The notes: generated by a model from the letters alone, not told the origin. A DNA stretch of 64,000 bases from Microbacterium sp. zg-B185 (GCF_030246885.1 NZ_CP126739.1:1178001-1242000); one strand, 5' to 3'. Counted from the first letter of the stretch, positions 41,648-51,016 are shown. A program made the numbers and translations.

Positions 41648-43194
41648 ACACGCCTCGACTTGATTCCCTGAACAGCTGGCGCGCCGACTGGGCAGGCCTG
41701 CGCGTCGCGGTGCTCGGCCTGTCGGTCACGGGGTTCTCGGCCGCGGACACCCTCGCCGAGCTCGGAGCCGACGTGCTCGTGGTCTCCGAGTCCGCCGACC
41801 CGGAGTACGAGCGGCTGCTGCCCGTCATCGGCGTCCGGTCCTGGTTCGGTCCGCTCGCGAGCGTCCCCGACCAGCTCGTCGCGTTCGCTCCCGAGGTGAT
41901 CGTCGCCTCACCGGGGTTCGCGCCTCGTCACCCCGTCATCGAATGGGCGCGCGCGTCCGGCATCGCACTGTGGGGCGACATCGAGCTGGCCTGGCGCGTG
42001 CGCGACAAGGTCCCGCGGCCGGACGGCAGCCCGGCCGAGTGGGTCCTGATCACCGGGACGAACGGGAAGACGACCACGACACGGCTGGCCGCGACCATGT
42101 TGCTCGAGGGCGGGTTGCGGGCGGCCCCGGTGGGCAACATCGGAACGCCCGTGCTCGACGCCGTGCGCGATCCGGCGGGCTTCGACGTGCTGGTTGTGGA
42201 GCTCTCCAGCCACCAGCTCTGGTACCTCGGGCTGCAGACCGGTCCCGCTCCCGTCTCGCCCTACGCCAGCGTCTGCCTGAACCTGGCCGACGACCACCTC
42301 GAATGGCACGGCTCCGCCCAGGCGTACCGCGACGCCAAGGCGCACGTCTACGACCACACGCGCGTGGCGTGCGTGTACAACAAGGCGGATGCCGAGACGC
42401 GCCGCATGGTCGAGGACGCCGAGGTGGTCGAGGGTGCGCGCGCCATCGGGTTCGATCTGGGCGTGCCCGGGCCGAGCGATCTCGGTGTGGTGGACGGGAT
42501 CCTCGTGGACCGGGCGTTCCTGGAAGACCGGCGCACCAGCGCGCTGGAGCTGACCACTGTCGCCGAACTCGATGCGCACGGACTGGCCGCCCCGCACATC
42601 GTCGCCAACGTCCTGGCCGCCGGCGCGCTGGCCCGGTCGCTGGATGTCCCGCCCGCTGCGATCCGCGGCGCACTGCAGGATTTCAGCCTCGACCCGCACC
42701 GCATCCAGATCGTCGAGACGGCGGACGGGGTGACCTGGGTCGATGACTCCAAGGCGACGAATCCGCACGCTGCGGCATCCTCCCTGGCCGCCTACCCGGG
42801 GTCGGTCTGGGTCGTCGGGGGAATGCTCAAAGGCGTGGACATCTCCGAGCTCGTCGCCGGACGGGGCGCCGGCGCGAAGGCGGCGATCGTGATCGGTGCC
42901 GACCGGACGGCGGTGGTCGCGGCGTTCTCGCGACACGCGCCCGCGGTGCCGCTGTTCGAGGTGGACGCCGATGAGACTGAACAGATCATGGCGCGGGTTG
43001 TCGAACTGGCAGCCGGGATCGCACGTGCCGGGGACGTCGTACTGCTCGCCCCCGCCGCAGCATCCTTCGACCAGTTCACCTCCTACGCCGACCGCGGCCG
43101 GCGGTTCGCCGCTGCGGTCAGAGAGCTGATCGGAAGGGAGAACGGTGACCACCACGACTCCCAGACCGACCCCCCTTCCGCCGACCGAGCCTGA
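41644..43194 (+). CDS. murD: UDP-MurNAc-L-alanine--D-glutamate ligase
   Basis: The 516-residue ligase adds D-Glu to UDP-MurNAc-Ala (or Gly in some Microbacterium walls). VAVLGLSVTGFSAADTL begins the uridine domain, the ATP loop is ITGTNGKTTTTRL (about residues 134-146), and NLADDHLEWHGSAQAYRDAK and WVDDSKATNPHAA identify MurD. The reading frame continues 50 bases into the ftsW gene, giving a C-terminal extension (NGDHHDSQTDPPSADRA) that shares its bases with the ftsW N-terminus; such a long overlap is unusual beside the 4-base overlaps elsewhere in the operon. Confidence 0.95.
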   Translation: MNTPRLDSLNSWRADWAGLRVAVLGLSVTGFSAADTLAELGADVLVVSESADPEYERLLPVIGVRSWFGPLASVPDQLVAFAPEVIVASPGFAPRHPVIEWARASGIALWGDIELAWRVRDKVPRPDGSPAEWVLITGTNGKTTTTRLAATMLLEGGLRAAPVGNIGTPVLDAVRDPAGFDVLVVELSSHQLWYLGLQTGPAPVSPYASVCLNLADDHLEWHGSAQAYRDAKAHVYDHTRVACVYNKADAETRRMVEDAEVVEGARAIGFDLGVPGPSDLGVVDGILVDRAFLEDRRTSALELTTVAELDAHGLAAPHIVANVLAAGALARSLDVPPAAIRGALQDFSLDPHRIQIVETADGVTWVDDSKATNPHAAASSLAAYPGSVWVVGGMLKGVDISELVAGRGAGAKAAIVIGADRTAVVAAFSRHAPAVPLFEVDADETEQIMARVVELAAGIARAGDVVLLAPAAASFDQFTSYADRGRRFAAAVRELIGRENGDHHDSQTDPPSADRA

Positions 43195-44422
43195 TCCGCA
43201 GGCGCGCCGCGGCCTCGCCGCTCGGGTGTCCCTCGGTCGCGTGTTCGCACCGGTGCCGAGTGAGTTCCTGCTCCTGGCGTCCACCGCACTGCTGCTGACC
43301 GGATTCGGCCTGGTGATGGTGCTGTCGGCCACCTCGGCCACCGCGACGGCCGCCGGCGACCCGCCCTACGAGGAGGTCATCAAGCAGGTGGTCTTCGCGG
43401 TGATCGGCATCCCGCTGATGTTCGTCGCGAGCCGCCTGCCGATCGCCTTCTGGAAGCGCATCGCGTGGCCGGCGCTGATCGGCTCGGTGCTGTTCCAGCT
43501 GCTGGTCTTCGTTCCCGGTCTCGGCGTCGAGGCGAACGGAAACCGCAACTGGATCCTGATCGGCGGGTTCCAGTTCCAGCCCGCCGAGTTCCTCAAACTG
43601 GGCCTGGCGCTGTGGATGGGCTACGTGCTGTTCCGCAAACAGACCCTGCTCGGGCTGTGGCGGCACGTCTTCATCCCGGTCGTACCGGTCGGGGCGCTCG
43701 TGATCGCGACCGTCCTGGCCGGAAGCGACCTGGGCACGGCGATGATCCTCGTGCTCATCCTGCTCGGCGCCCTGTTCTTCTCCGGCGTCAAGCTGCGGAT
43801 CTTCATCCTGCCGCTGATCGCCTCCGTCGCGGCCGTCGCCGCCCTCGCCGTCACCAGCCCCGACCGCATGCGACGGATCATGAGCTTCCTGGACACCAAC
43901 TGCCTGGCGGACTACTTCAACAGCTGCTACCAGCCGCTGCACGGCATCTGGGGGCTCGCCGGTGGCGGGGTCTTCGGCCTGGGCCTGGGCAACTCCAAGG
44001 CGAAGTACTGGCTGCCCGCCGCGGCCAACGACTACGTCTTCGCGATCGTCGGCGAAGAGCTCGGACTCATCGGCTGCGCGGTCGTGCTGAGCCTGTTCGC
44101 GCTGTTCGCCGTCGGCGCCTTCCACGTCATCCGCAAGACGGACGACCCGTTCGTGCGGATCGTGTCCGGTGCGATCACGGTGTGGATCGTCGGCCAGGCC
44201 CTGATCAACATCGGCGTCGTGCTGCGCCTGTTCCCGGTGCTGGGCGTGCCGCTGCCGTTCATGTCGCAGGGTGGCACGTCACTCGTATCGGTACTGCTGG
44301 CCGCGGGGGTGCTGCTGTCGTTCGCGCGCACGCTGCCGGCCGCGGAGGCGCGACGTCAGGCCGCCATTCAGCGCGCCGCCGCCCGACGCCAGCGCGCCGC
44401 AGGTTCCGCGCCCACGAGGTGA
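43145..44422 (+). CDS. ftsW: SEDS peptidoglycan glycosyltransferase FtsW
   Basis: The 425-residue polytopic protein belongs to the SEDS family that polymerises lipid II with its partner class B PBP. Ten hydrophobic helices are visible, with NGNRNWILIGGFQFQPAEFLKLGL, the catalytic-Asp region GSDLGTAMILVLI, NDYVFAIVGEELGLIG and PLPFMSQGGTSLVS. The GTG at 43145 has a strong GGAAGGGAG 4 bases upstream, so the start is firm and the 50-base overlap with murD is real. A basic Ala/Arg-rich C-terminal tail lies in the cytoplasm. Confidence 0.95.
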   Translation: MTTTTPRPTPLPPTEPDPQARRGLAARVSLGRVFAPVPSEFLLLASTALLLTGFGLVMVLSATSATATAAGDPPYEEVIKQVVFAVIGIPLMFVASRLPIAFWKRIAWPALIGSVLFQLLVFVPGLGVEANGNRNWILIGGFQFQPAEFLKLGLALWMGYVLFRKQTLLGLWRHVFIPVVPVGALVIATVLAGSDLGTAMILVLILLGALFFSGVKLRIFILPLIASVAAVAALAVTSPDRMRRIMSFLDTNCLADYFNSCYQPLHGIWGLAGGGVFGLGLGNSKAKYWLPAAANDYVFAIVGEELGLIGCAVVLSLFALFAVGAFHVIRKTDDPFVRIVSGAITVWIVGQALINIGVVLRLFPVLGVPLPFMSQGGTSLVSVLLAAGVLLSFARTLPAAEARRQAAIQRAAARRQRAAGSAPTR

Positions 44423-44448
44423 CGGGGGTGCGGAGGCGTGCCGGTCGG

Positions 44449-44454
44449 TAAACT
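44449..44454 (+). promoter_or_regulatory. Internal -10 box before murG
   Basis: TAAACT, 6 bases before the GTG at 44461; suggests murG can be transcribed leaderless from inside the operon. TAGGAT (45626-45631), 9 bases before murC, is a similar but weaker case. Confidence 0.45.
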
Positions 44455-44460
44455 TGCCCG

Positions 44461-45540
44461 GTGACGACGTACCTTCTTGCCGGTGGCGGCACCGCCGGGC
44501 ACGTCAACCCGCTGCTGGCCGTGGCCGACACCCTGCGGGCACGCAACGCCGAGGACCGCATCCTCGTCCTGGGCACCCGTGAGGGGCTGGAGGCTCGCCT
44601 GGTTCCCGAGCGCGGCTACGAGCTGCTGCTGGTGGACAAGGTGCCCTTCCCGCGCCGCCCCGACCGAGCCGCAGCCACCTTCCCGCTGCGCTTCCGGCAG
44701 GCCATCGCGCAGGTGCGCTCGCACATCCGCGAACACGGCGTCGATGTGGTCGTGGGCTTCGGGGGCTACGCGTCCGCACCCGCATACGTGGCAGCGCGCA
44801 ATGCGCGCGTGCCGGTCGTCGTCCACGAGGCGAACGCGAAGCCGGGCATGGCCAACCTCCTCGGCGCTCGGCGCGCCGCCGCGGTGGGAGTCGCCTTCGC
44901 GGGCACCCGGCTGAAAGGCGGCCGGGTGGTGGGGATGCCGCTACGGCGCGAGATCGTGGAGCTTGACCGTGCCGCGCTGCGCCCGCAAGCGGCAGCGCAC
45001 TTCGGTCTGGATCCTGCCCGACCGACCCTCCTCGCGTTCGGGGGGTCCCTCGGCGCCCAGCGCCTCAACGAGGCGTTCGCCGGCGCCTGGCGCGATGTGC
45101 TGGAAGCCGGCTGGCAACTGCTCCACGTGACGGGGGAGCGTTCGGACCTGCCCGACCCCGGCGCCGCCGGCTACGCGGTCCGGCGGTACGTCGATCGGAT
45201 GGACCTCGCGTTCGCCGTGTGCGATCTGATCGTCGCCCGCGCGGGCGCCGCGACCGTGAGCGAGATCAGTGCACTCGGAATCCCGGCCGCCTACGTGCCC
45301 TACGCGGTCGGCAACGGGGAGCAGGCGCTGAACGCCGCATCCGCGGTGCGCGCCGGAGCGGCTGTCCTGATCCCGGACGCAGACTTCACCGCGGACCGGA
45401 TCCGGGCGCAGGTGATTCCCCTCCTGAACGATTCGGCGCGGCGGGCGGCGATGACGGATGCCGCGGCATCCGTCGGCAGCCGGACCGGCGCCGAGAACGT
45501 CGTGGCCCTGATCGACGAAGCGCTCGGACGGCGTCCGTAG
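44461..45540 (+). CDS. murG: Undecaprenyl-PP-MurNAc-pentapeptide GlcNAc transferase
   Basis: The 359-residue peripheral membrane glycosyltransferase converts lipid I to lipid II. The N-terminal glycine loop LLAGGGTAGHVNPLLAV, the second loop GFGGYASAPAYVAA and the UDP-GlcNAc region ARAGAATVSEISALGIPAAYVPYAVGNGEQ are all present. It starts with GTG after a -10-like box, without a clear Shine-Dalgarno, unlike its neighbours in the operon. Confidence 0.96.
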   Translation: MTTYLLAGGGTAGHVNPLLAVADTLRARNAEDRILVLGTREGLEARLVPERGYELLLVDKVPFPRRPDRAAATFPLRFRQAIAQVRSHIREHGVDVVVGFGGYASAPAYVAARNARVPVVVHEANAKPGMANLLGARRAAAVGVAFAGTRLKGGRVVGMPLRREIVELDRAALRPQAAAHFGLDPARPTLLAFGGSLGAQRLNEAFAGAWRDVLEAGWQLLHVTGERSDLPDPGAAGYAVRRYVDRMDLAFAVCDLIVARAGAATVSEISALGIPAAYVPYAVGNGEQALNAASAVRAGAAVLIPDADFTADRIRAQVIPLLNDSARRAAMTDAAASVGSRTGAENVVALIDEALGRRP

Positions 45541-45640
45541 TCCGCGATCCGGCCGGCGCGAGTGACTGCCGCGGCGGGGACCGGAGAGCCCAGCGCGCCG
45601 GAGGCAACCCCTCAGGCAGCCAACTTAGGATGAACGAGTC

Positions 45641-47062
45641 ATGATCAGACCCGACCTCAGCCTTCCCCTTCCCGAGCGCATCGAAGCCGCTCATTTCATC
45701 GGCATCGGCGGGTCGGGCATGTCGGGGCTCGCCCGCATGTTCCTCGAGCGCGGCATCCGCGTGTCCGGCTCGGACCGCGCCGACAGCCAGGCGCTGCGCG
45801 ACCTCGCCGAGCTCGGCGCCACCGTGCACGTGGGGCACGATGCGGCCAATCTCGGCGACGCCGACACCGTCATCCACACCGGTGCCATCTGGCCGGAGAA
45901 CCCGGAGTTCGTCACGGCGAAGGAGCGCGGGATGCCGGTCATCCACCGCTCGCAGGCGCTGCACTGGCTGATCGGCGGACGCCGGCTCGTCTCGGTGGCG
46001 GGCGCCCACGGCAAGACCACCTCCACCGGAATGCTCGTCACGGCCCTGCAGGCGCTGGGGGAGCAGCCGACGTTCGTCAACGGCGGCGTCATCGCCCAGC
46101 TCGGCGCTTCCAGCGCCACCGGATCGGATGACCTCTTCGTCATCGAGGCGGACGAATCCGACGGCACCTTCCTGCTCTACGACACCTCGATCGCGCTGAT
46201 CACCAACGTGGACCCCGACCACCTCGACCACTACGGCTCGGATGATGCGTTCGTCGATGCGTTCGCGAACTTCGCGAACCGCGCGGGCGAAGCGGTGGTG
46301 ATCTCCGCGGACGACCCCGGAGCACGTGACGTGACCGGGCGCCTCACCCACCCGAACCTCCTCACCTTCGGCACGTCGCGCACCGCCGGCGTCCGCGTCA
46401 CCGACCTGCGCACCGACGGGCCGGTGTCCTTCACGATCAGTCACGGTCCGGCATCCGCCCGGGCCCGTCTGGCGATCCCGGGCGCGCACAACGCCATCAA
46501 CGCGGCAGGCGCGGTGGCCGTGCTGCTGACGCTCGGGCACGACCTCACGGCCGCCGTCCGTGCCGTCGAGGGATTCGAAGGAACAGTGCGCCGTTTCGAA
46601 CTGCACGGCGTCGCCCGCGGCGTCAGCGTCTTCGACGACTACGCGCATCACCCGACCGAGGTGGCTGCGGCGCTCGTCGCCGCGCGATCGGTCGTCGGGG
46701 ACGGGCGGCTCATCGCCATCCAGCAGCCGCACACGTACTCGCGCACGCAGCAGATGTACCGCGAGTTCGCCGAGGTGCTGGAGCAGTACGCCGACCACAC
46801 CGTGATGCTGGACGTGTTCGGTGCACGGGAGGATCCGATCCCCGGAGTGACCGGCGAACTGGTGTCGGCGGCGTTCGCCGACCCCGACAACGTGCACTAC
46901 GTCGCCGACTGGCAGCAGGCGGCCCAGTACACGGCCACCGTGGCGCGAGCCGGCGACTACGTCATCACGCTGGGCTGCGGAAACGTCTATCAGATCATCC
47001 CGCAGGTGCTGGACGCGCTCTCGCAGACTCCGGCCGTCGCAGCCGCCGGTCCGGCGGAGTAG
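45641..47062 (+). CDS. murC: UDP-MurNAc--L-alanine ligase
   Basis: The 473-residue ligase attaches the first amino acid of the stem peptide to UDP-MurNAc. [21 protein letters not shown] (residues about 16-36) is the MurC-type opening, the ATP loop is [23 protein letters not shown] and [14 protein letters not shown] follow. About 100 bases separate it from murG. In some Microbacterium species the first residue is Gly rather than Ala; the sequence does not settle this. ftsQ follows after 5 bases. Confidence 0.96.
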   Translation: MIRPDLSLPLPERIEAAHFIGIGGSGMSGLARMFLERGIRVSGSDRADSQALRDLAELGATVHVGHDAANLGDADTVIHTGAIWPENPEFVTAKERGMPVIHRSQALHWLIGGRRLVSVAGAHGKTTSTGMLVTALQALGEQPTFVNGGVIAQLGASSATGSDDLFVIEADESDGTFLLYDTSIALITNVDPDHLDHYGSDDAFVDAFANFANRAGEAVVISADDPGARDVTGRLTHPNLLTFGTSRTAGVRVTDLRTDGPVSFTISHGPASARARLAIPGAHNAINAAGAVAVLLTLGHDLTAAVRAVEGFEGTVRRFELHGVARGVSVFDDYAHHPTEVAAALVAARSVVGDGRLIAIQQPHTYSRTQQMYREFAEVLEQYADHTVMLDVFGAREDPIPGVTGELVSAAFADPDNVHYVADWQQAAQYTATVARAGDYVITLGCGNVYQIIPQVLDALSQTPAVAAAGPAE

Positions 47063-47067
47063 CAGAC

Positions 47068-48126
47068 GTGCGCCGGCCGACGCCGCTCCCGCCCCCGGCG
47101 GATGGATCGACCGAGATCGTCCGCCGCACGGCGGCGCGCCGGGACGCCGAGGAACCGTCGGCGCCGTCTGCGAGCCCCGCTGATGCGGCACCGCCGGAGG
47201 AGCCGTCCCACGCAGAGCCGGCCCACGCAGAGCCGGCCCACGCAGAGCCGGCCATCGCGCCGATCATCCCGTTGGCGGCGCCGCCATCGATGCAGCGCCC
47301 TGCTGCGATCCCGACCACCGTCATCGCGGACGCCGAACCGACGACCGGCGAAGACGGCGCACCGGTGCGGATCAGAGACGTCTGGTCGGCTGCTCGCGCG
47401 CGCAGGAAGGCGCTTCGCGCGGAGGTGCGCCGATTCACCGGTCGGCAGCGGCGCAAGCGAGCGCTGTGGCTCGGCGGCGCGGCAGCAGTGGTCCTGCTGG
47501 TCCTGGCGACTCTGGGTGCCGCGTACAGCCCGCTGTTCGCCGTCGAGCAGATCCGCGTCGTGGGAGCGCAGCAGCTGGACGCGCCGGCGGTCGAGGCCGC
47601 GCTGTCCGAGCAGATCGGCACGCCGCTGCCGCTGGTGGACGAGAGCGAGGTCAAGGCCGCCCTCGTCGGGTTCCCGCTCGTGGAGTCGTACACGCTGGAG
47701 GCCCGACCGCCGCACGAACTGATCGTGCGCATCGTCGAACGCACGCCGATCGGTCTCATTCAGACGCGAGCGGGCTACACGCTGGTCGATGCCGCCGGCG
47801 TGGCGCTGTCGACCTCGACCACCCCCGCCCCGGGACGACCACTGGTCACCGTGGAGGGCGGCACCGACTCCCCGGCGTTCGCCGCGCTCGGCAAGGTGAT
47901 GCGGTCGCTGCCGGAGTCGATCCTGGTGCAGGTGACCGCCGTCTCGGCCACCACCCCGGACGATGTCACGCTCACTCTGGGCGCGTCCAACGCTCAGGTG
48001 GTCTGGGGCAGCGCCGAGGACTCCGCGCTGAAGGCGCTGGTCCTGGAGACGACGATGGCGGCCCGCCCGCCGGCCGACGTCAGCGTCTACGACATCTCCT
48101 CGCCCAGCGCGATCGTGGTGCGCTGA
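47068..48126 (+). CDS. ftsQ: FtsQ-type cell division protein with POTRA domain
   Basis: The 352-residue bitopic protein has a long cytoplasmic region (about 130 residues) rich in Ala and Pro, including three exact repeats of HAEPA, then one membrane helix (ALWLGGAAAVVLLVLATLGAAYSPLFA), a POTRA domain (VEQIRVVGAQQLDAPAVEAALSEQIGTPLPLVDE) and the FtsQ beta domain. FtsQ recruits FtsL and the septal synthases. GTG start with GGCGGAG upstream. The N-terminal region is longer than in most homologues and probably disordered. Confidence 0.92.
   Translation: MRRPTPLPPPADGSTEIVRRTAARRDAEEPSAPSASPADAAPPEEPSHAEPAHAEPAHAEPAIAPIIPLAAPPSMQRPAAIPTTVIADAEPTTGEDGAPVRIRDVWSAARARRKALRAEVRRFTGRQRRKRALWLGGAAAVVLLVLATLGAAYSPLFAVEQIRVVGAQQLDAPAVEAALSEQIGTPLPLVDESEVKAALVGFPLVESYTLEARPPHELIVRIVERTPIGLIQTRAGYTLVDAAGVALSTSTTPAPGRPLVTVEGGTDSPAFAALGKVMRSLPESILVQVTAVSATTPDDVTLTLGASNAQVVWGSAEDSALKALVLETTMAARPPADVSVYDISSPSAIVVR
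47209..47253 (+). repeat. 15-bp tandem repeat inside ftsQ
   Basis: Three identical copies of CACGCAGAGCCGGCC at 47209, 47224 and 47239, encoding (HAEPA)x3. Repeat number changes would keep the reading frame. Confidence 0.9.
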
Positions 48127-48218
48127 ACCCCTTTCTCACCGGCTTGGGCACGGGATAACGCGACACGCCCGCGACGCTCCCGGTCGTGTGGTGGCAGCCG
48201 CATACTTTCAGACCAAGG

Positions 48219-48259
48219 GAATTGCATACCGGGCAATTCTTTATACCTCTACTTGAGGT
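48219..48259. promoter_or_regulatory. Palindromes upstream of ftsZ, candidate FtsR operator
   Basis: GAATTGC (48219-48225) and GCAATTC (48233-48239) form a perfect inverted repeat with a 7-base spacer, followed at 48245-48259 by ACCTC-N5-GAGGT. The surrounding 75 bases are clearly richer in A and T than the rest of the window, and TTATAC adjoins the first palindrome. MerR-type regulators bind inverted repeats of this size within promoters, and the FtsR orthologue is encoded at 16392. Confidence 0.5.
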
Positions 48260-48300
48260 TGAGGGTTTTCCATTCAGGTGCAGGACAGACGGAGGCCGGC

Positions 48301-49449
48301 ATGAGCCAGAACCAGAACTACCTCGCGGTGATCAAGGTCGTCGGCGTCGGCGGCGGCGGCGTGAACGCGGTCAACCGCATGATCGATCTCGGTCTGCGGG
48401 GCGTCGAGTTCATCGCGATAAACACGGACGCGCAGGCGCTGCTGATGAGCGATGCGGACGTCAAGCTCGACGTCGGACGCGAGCTGACCAGGGGACTCGG
48501 CGCCGGTGCCGACCCCGAGGTGGGCCGGCGTGCGGCCGAAGACCACGCGGAGGAGATCGAGGAGGCGCTGCGGGGCGCCGACATGGTCTTCGTCACCGCG
48601 GGCGAGGGCGGCGGCACGGGCACCGGTGGGGCTCCGGTCGTGGCCAAGATCGCCAAGTCCATCGGCGCGCTGACGATCGGTGTCGTCACCAAGCCCTTCT
48701 CGTTCGAAGGCCGTCGGCGCCAGAGCCAGGCCGAGACCGGTGTCGCCAAGCTGAAAGAAGAGGTCGACACCCTCATCGTCGTGCCGAACGATCGGCTGCT
48801 GGAGATCAGCGACCGCGGCATCTCGATGATCGAGGCCTTCGCGACCGCCGACCAGGTGCTCCTGGCCGGTGTGCAGGGAATCACCGACTTGATCACCACA
48901 CCCGGACTGATCAACCTCGACTTCGCCGACGTCAAGTCGGTCATGCAGGGTGCAGGCTCCGCGCTCATGGGAATCGGATCGGCGCGGGGCGCGGATCGGG
49001 CCATCAAGGCCGCCGAACTCGCCGTCGAATCCCCGCTGCTGGAGGCGAGCATCGAAGGCGCCCACGGGGTTCTGCTCTCCATCCAGGGCGGATCCAACCT
49101 CGGCATCTTCGAGATCAACGATGCCGCGCAGCTGGTCAAGGAAGCCGCGCACCCCGAGGCGAACATCATCTTCGGAACGGTCATCGACGACACGCTGGGC
49201 GACGAGGTCCGCGTCACCGTGATCGCCGCCGGCTTCGACAACGGCGAGCCCACCCTCCGGCTCGACCCGGTCACCTCCTCGCGCGTCCTGCCGGCAGCCC
49301 CGGTCATCCCGGCGACCCCCGCCGTGGATGCGGCCAAGGAGCCGGTGCGCGAGAGTGAGCCCGTTCCGGTCGGCGCCGCCGTCCCCGACACGAGCTACGA
49401 CTCGGCCTTCGGCGACGACGACCTGGACATCCCCGATTTCCTGAAGTAG
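48301..49449 (+). CDS. ftsZ: Cell division tubulin homologue FtsZ
   Basis: The 382-residue GTPase polymerises into the Z-ring. [18 protein letters not shown] opens the GTP domain, the tubulin signature is [15 protein letters not shown] (about residues 102-116), the T7 region [11 protein letters not shown] is intact, and the end [11 protein letters not shown] is the conserved C-terminal peptide that binds SepF and FtsW. The ATG at 48301 has GGAGG 7 bases before it; an in-frame upstream ATG (48253) would add 16 unrelated residues. A separate 174-base upstream region holds palindromes, so ftsZ probably has its own promoter. Confidence 0.98.
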   Translation: MSQNQNYLAVIKVVGVGGGGVNAVNRMIDLGLRGVEFIAINTDAQALLMSDADVKLDVGRELTRGLGAGADPEVGRRAAEDHAEEIEEALRGADMVFVTAGEGGGTGTGGAPVVAKIAKSIGALTIGVVTKPFSFEGRRRQSQAETGVAKLKEEVDTLIVVPNDRLLEISDRGISMIEAFATADQVLLAGVQGITDLITTPGLINLDFADVKSVMQGAGSALMGIGSARGADRAIKAAELAVESPLLEASIEGAHGVLLSIQGGSNLGIFEINDAAQLVKEAAHPEANIIFGTVIDDTLGDEVRVTVIAAGFDNGEPTLRLDPVTSSRVLPAAPVIPATPAVDAAKEPVRESEPVPVGAAVPDTSYDSAFGDDDLDIPDFLK

Positions 49450-49494
49450 TCCTCCGGGACTCCATCAGATCCACCGTCGACAGTCCGAGGACCC

Positions 49495-50178
49495 TTGACT
49501 CTTGCCGAACGGCTCGCGCGCGTCGATGCCGGGATCGCCGACGCCGCCCGCGCGGCCGGCCGCGATCCCGGCTCGATCACGCGCATCGTGGTGACGAAAT
49601 TCCACCCCGTCTCAGTGGTCGAGGAGCTTTACGCGCTCGGCGTGCGTGACGTGGGCGAGAACCGCCAGCAGGAGCTCACCGAGAAGGTGCACAGCGCCGG
49701 CGATCTCGACGACCTGCGGTGGCATTTCATCGGGCAGGCGCAGACGAACAAGGCCAGGGCGATCCGCGCTGCCGCATCCGTGGTGCATTCGGTGGACCGT
49801 GCGAAGATCGCGAACGCCCTGGATTCCGCCGCCGACAGCGACGCCGCGGTGCTCGAGGTGCTGCTGCAGGTCAACCTCACGGACGACCCGGCGCGTGGGG
49901 GAGTCGCCCCAGCCGATCTGGAGCGCCTGGCCGAGCACGTGGGCGGATGCCGGAGCCTGCGCTTGCGCGGGGTGATGGCCGTGGCTCCGCTCGACGAGGA
50001 GCCGGCGCGCGCGTTCGCCCGCCTGGCCGGCTACGCGGATCGGGTGCGGGCGATCATGCCCGAAGCCACATGGATCTCGGCCGGAATGACGGCGGATTAC
50101 GCCGATGCGATCGCCGCAGGCGCGACACACCTGCGGATCGGGTCGGCAATCACGGGCCCGAGGCCCGTGCACGGTTAA
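49495..50178 (+). CDS. yggS: YggS family pyridoxal phosphate homeostasis protein
   Basis: The 227-residue protein is a single TIM-barrel PLP-binding protein of the YggS/YlmE/PROSC family. The PLP lysine is in IVVTKFHPV (about residue 35), followed by DVGENRQQEL, WHFIGQAQTNKARAI and LRGVMAVAPL. It buffers pyridoxal phosphate rather than acting as an enzyme. A TTG start at 49495 is set by GAGG upstream. In many actinobacteria pgeF lies between ftsZ and this gene; here the gap is only 45 bases. Confidence 0.92.
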   Translation: MTLAERLARVDAGIADAARAAGRDPGSITRIVVTKFHPVSVVEELYALGVRDVGENRQQELTEKVHSAGDLDDLRWHFIGQAQTNKARAIRAAASVVHSVDRAKIANALDSAADSDAAVLEVLLQVNLTDDPARGGVAPADLERLAEHVGGCRSLRLRGVMAVAPLDEEPARAFARLAGYADRVRAIMPEATWISAGMTADYADAIAAGATHLRIGSAITGPRPVHG

Positions 50179-50211
50179 CCTCGGAACAGACGAGCACACA
50201 CGGAGGATGCG

Positions 50212-50673
50212 ATGTCGAACCCCCTGAAGAAGACAATGGTGTACCTGGGCCTTGCTGACGAGGAAGAAGTCTATGACGAGCCCGATCCACAGCCGACGGG
50301 CCGCAAGTCCGTCACCGCAGTCGAGAAGACCGCGCCGGTGACGCCGCTGCATCGCCCGACGGTCGTGCGTCAGGTGGCTCCCGCGGCGATCAGCGAGATC
50401 CTCACGGTGCACCCGAAGCAGTACCGGGACGCGCAGGTCATCGCCGAGAATTTCCGCGAGGGCATTCCGGTCATCATCAACCTCTCGCAGATGAGCGACG
50501 CCGACGCCCGGCGTCTGATCGACTTCGCGAGCGGCCTGTCGCTGGGGCTCTACGGCCGCATCGAGCGGGTCACGAGCAAGGTCTTCCTGCTCTCCCCGGA
50601 GAACGTCGCCGTGTCCGGTGACGGCGCGGTCGCGCAGGCGGACCCGGAATCGGTCCCGTTCGCTCAGCAATAG
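50212..50673 (+). CDS. sepF: Cell division protein SepF
   Basis: The 153-residue protein anchors FtsZ to the membrane, replacing FtsA in actinobacteria. [18 protein letters not shown] is the amphipathic membrane-targeting helix, a Pro/Thr linker follows, and the SepF core contains [49 protein letters not shown] (residues about 82-130). The ATG has CGGAGGA upstream. Confidence 0.96.
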   Translation: MSNPLKKTMVYLGLADEEEVYDEPDPQPTGRKSVTAVEKTAPVTPLHRPTVVRQVAPAAISEILTVHPKQYRDAQVIAENFREGIPVIINLSQMSDADARRLIDFASGLSLGLYGRIERVTSKVFLLSPENVAVSGDGAVAQADPESVPFAQQ

Positions 50674-50686
50674 GTCGCGGCGCTGA

Positions 50687-50692
50687 TACAGT
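50687..50692 (+). promoter_or_regulatory. -10 box before yggT, leaderless
   Basis: TACAGT, 6 bases before the GTG at 50699. Confidence 0.5.
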
Positions 50693-50698
50693 CGTCTT

Positions 50699-50998
50699 GT
50701 GAATATCGTTGGCGCGATCGCCACGATCCTCAACAGCGTCCTCCTGCTCTATGTGCTCGTGCTGCTGGTGCGGCTCGTGCTCGACTGGGTACCCTTCTTC
50801 AACCGTGAGTGGCGTCCCAAAGGCGCCGGCCTCGTGGCTGCGGAGCTGGTGTACACGGTGACGGACCCTCCGATCAAACTCTTCCGTCGTTTCATTCCGC
50901 CACTGCGCGTGGGCGGAATCGGCATCGACTTCGGTTTCACCCTGACGATGCTGCTGTGCTTCGTTCTGCTCGCGGTGACGCGGACGCTCGCGGGGTAA
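50699..50998 (+). CDS. yggT: YggT family membrane protein
   Basis: The 99-residue protein has two YggT helices: IVGAIATILNSVLLLYVLVLLVRLVLDWV at the start and FGFTLTMLLCFVLLAVTRTLA at the end, with the conserved YTVTDPPIKLFRRFIPPLRVGGIGIDF between. The family is encoded beside sepF and divIVA in actinobacteria and is linked to division or osmotic stress without a known mechanism. It lacks a ribosome site and is preceded by a -10 box, so probably leaderless. Confidence 0.93.
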   Translation: MNIVGAIATILNSVLLLYVLVLLVRLVLDWVPFFNREWRPKGAGLVAAELVYTVTDPPIKLFRRFIPPLRVGGIGIDFGFTLTMLLCFVLLAVTRTLAG

Positions 50999-51010
50999 TT
51001 CCCGCGCGGC

Positions 51011-51016
51011 TATGCT
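51011..51016 (+). promoter_or_regulatory. -10 box of divIVA
   Basis: TATGCT, about 80 bases before the divIVA start; the mRNA would have a leader carrying AAAGAGGAA. Confidence 0.4.

Noticed and set aside
45386..47191. Long open frame opposite murC
   Set aside because: Antisense shadow with no recognisable domain.
48253..48300. Upstream ATG of ftsZ adding 16 residues
   Set aside because: The extension resembles no FtsZ and the ATG at 48301 has the GGAGG ribosome site.
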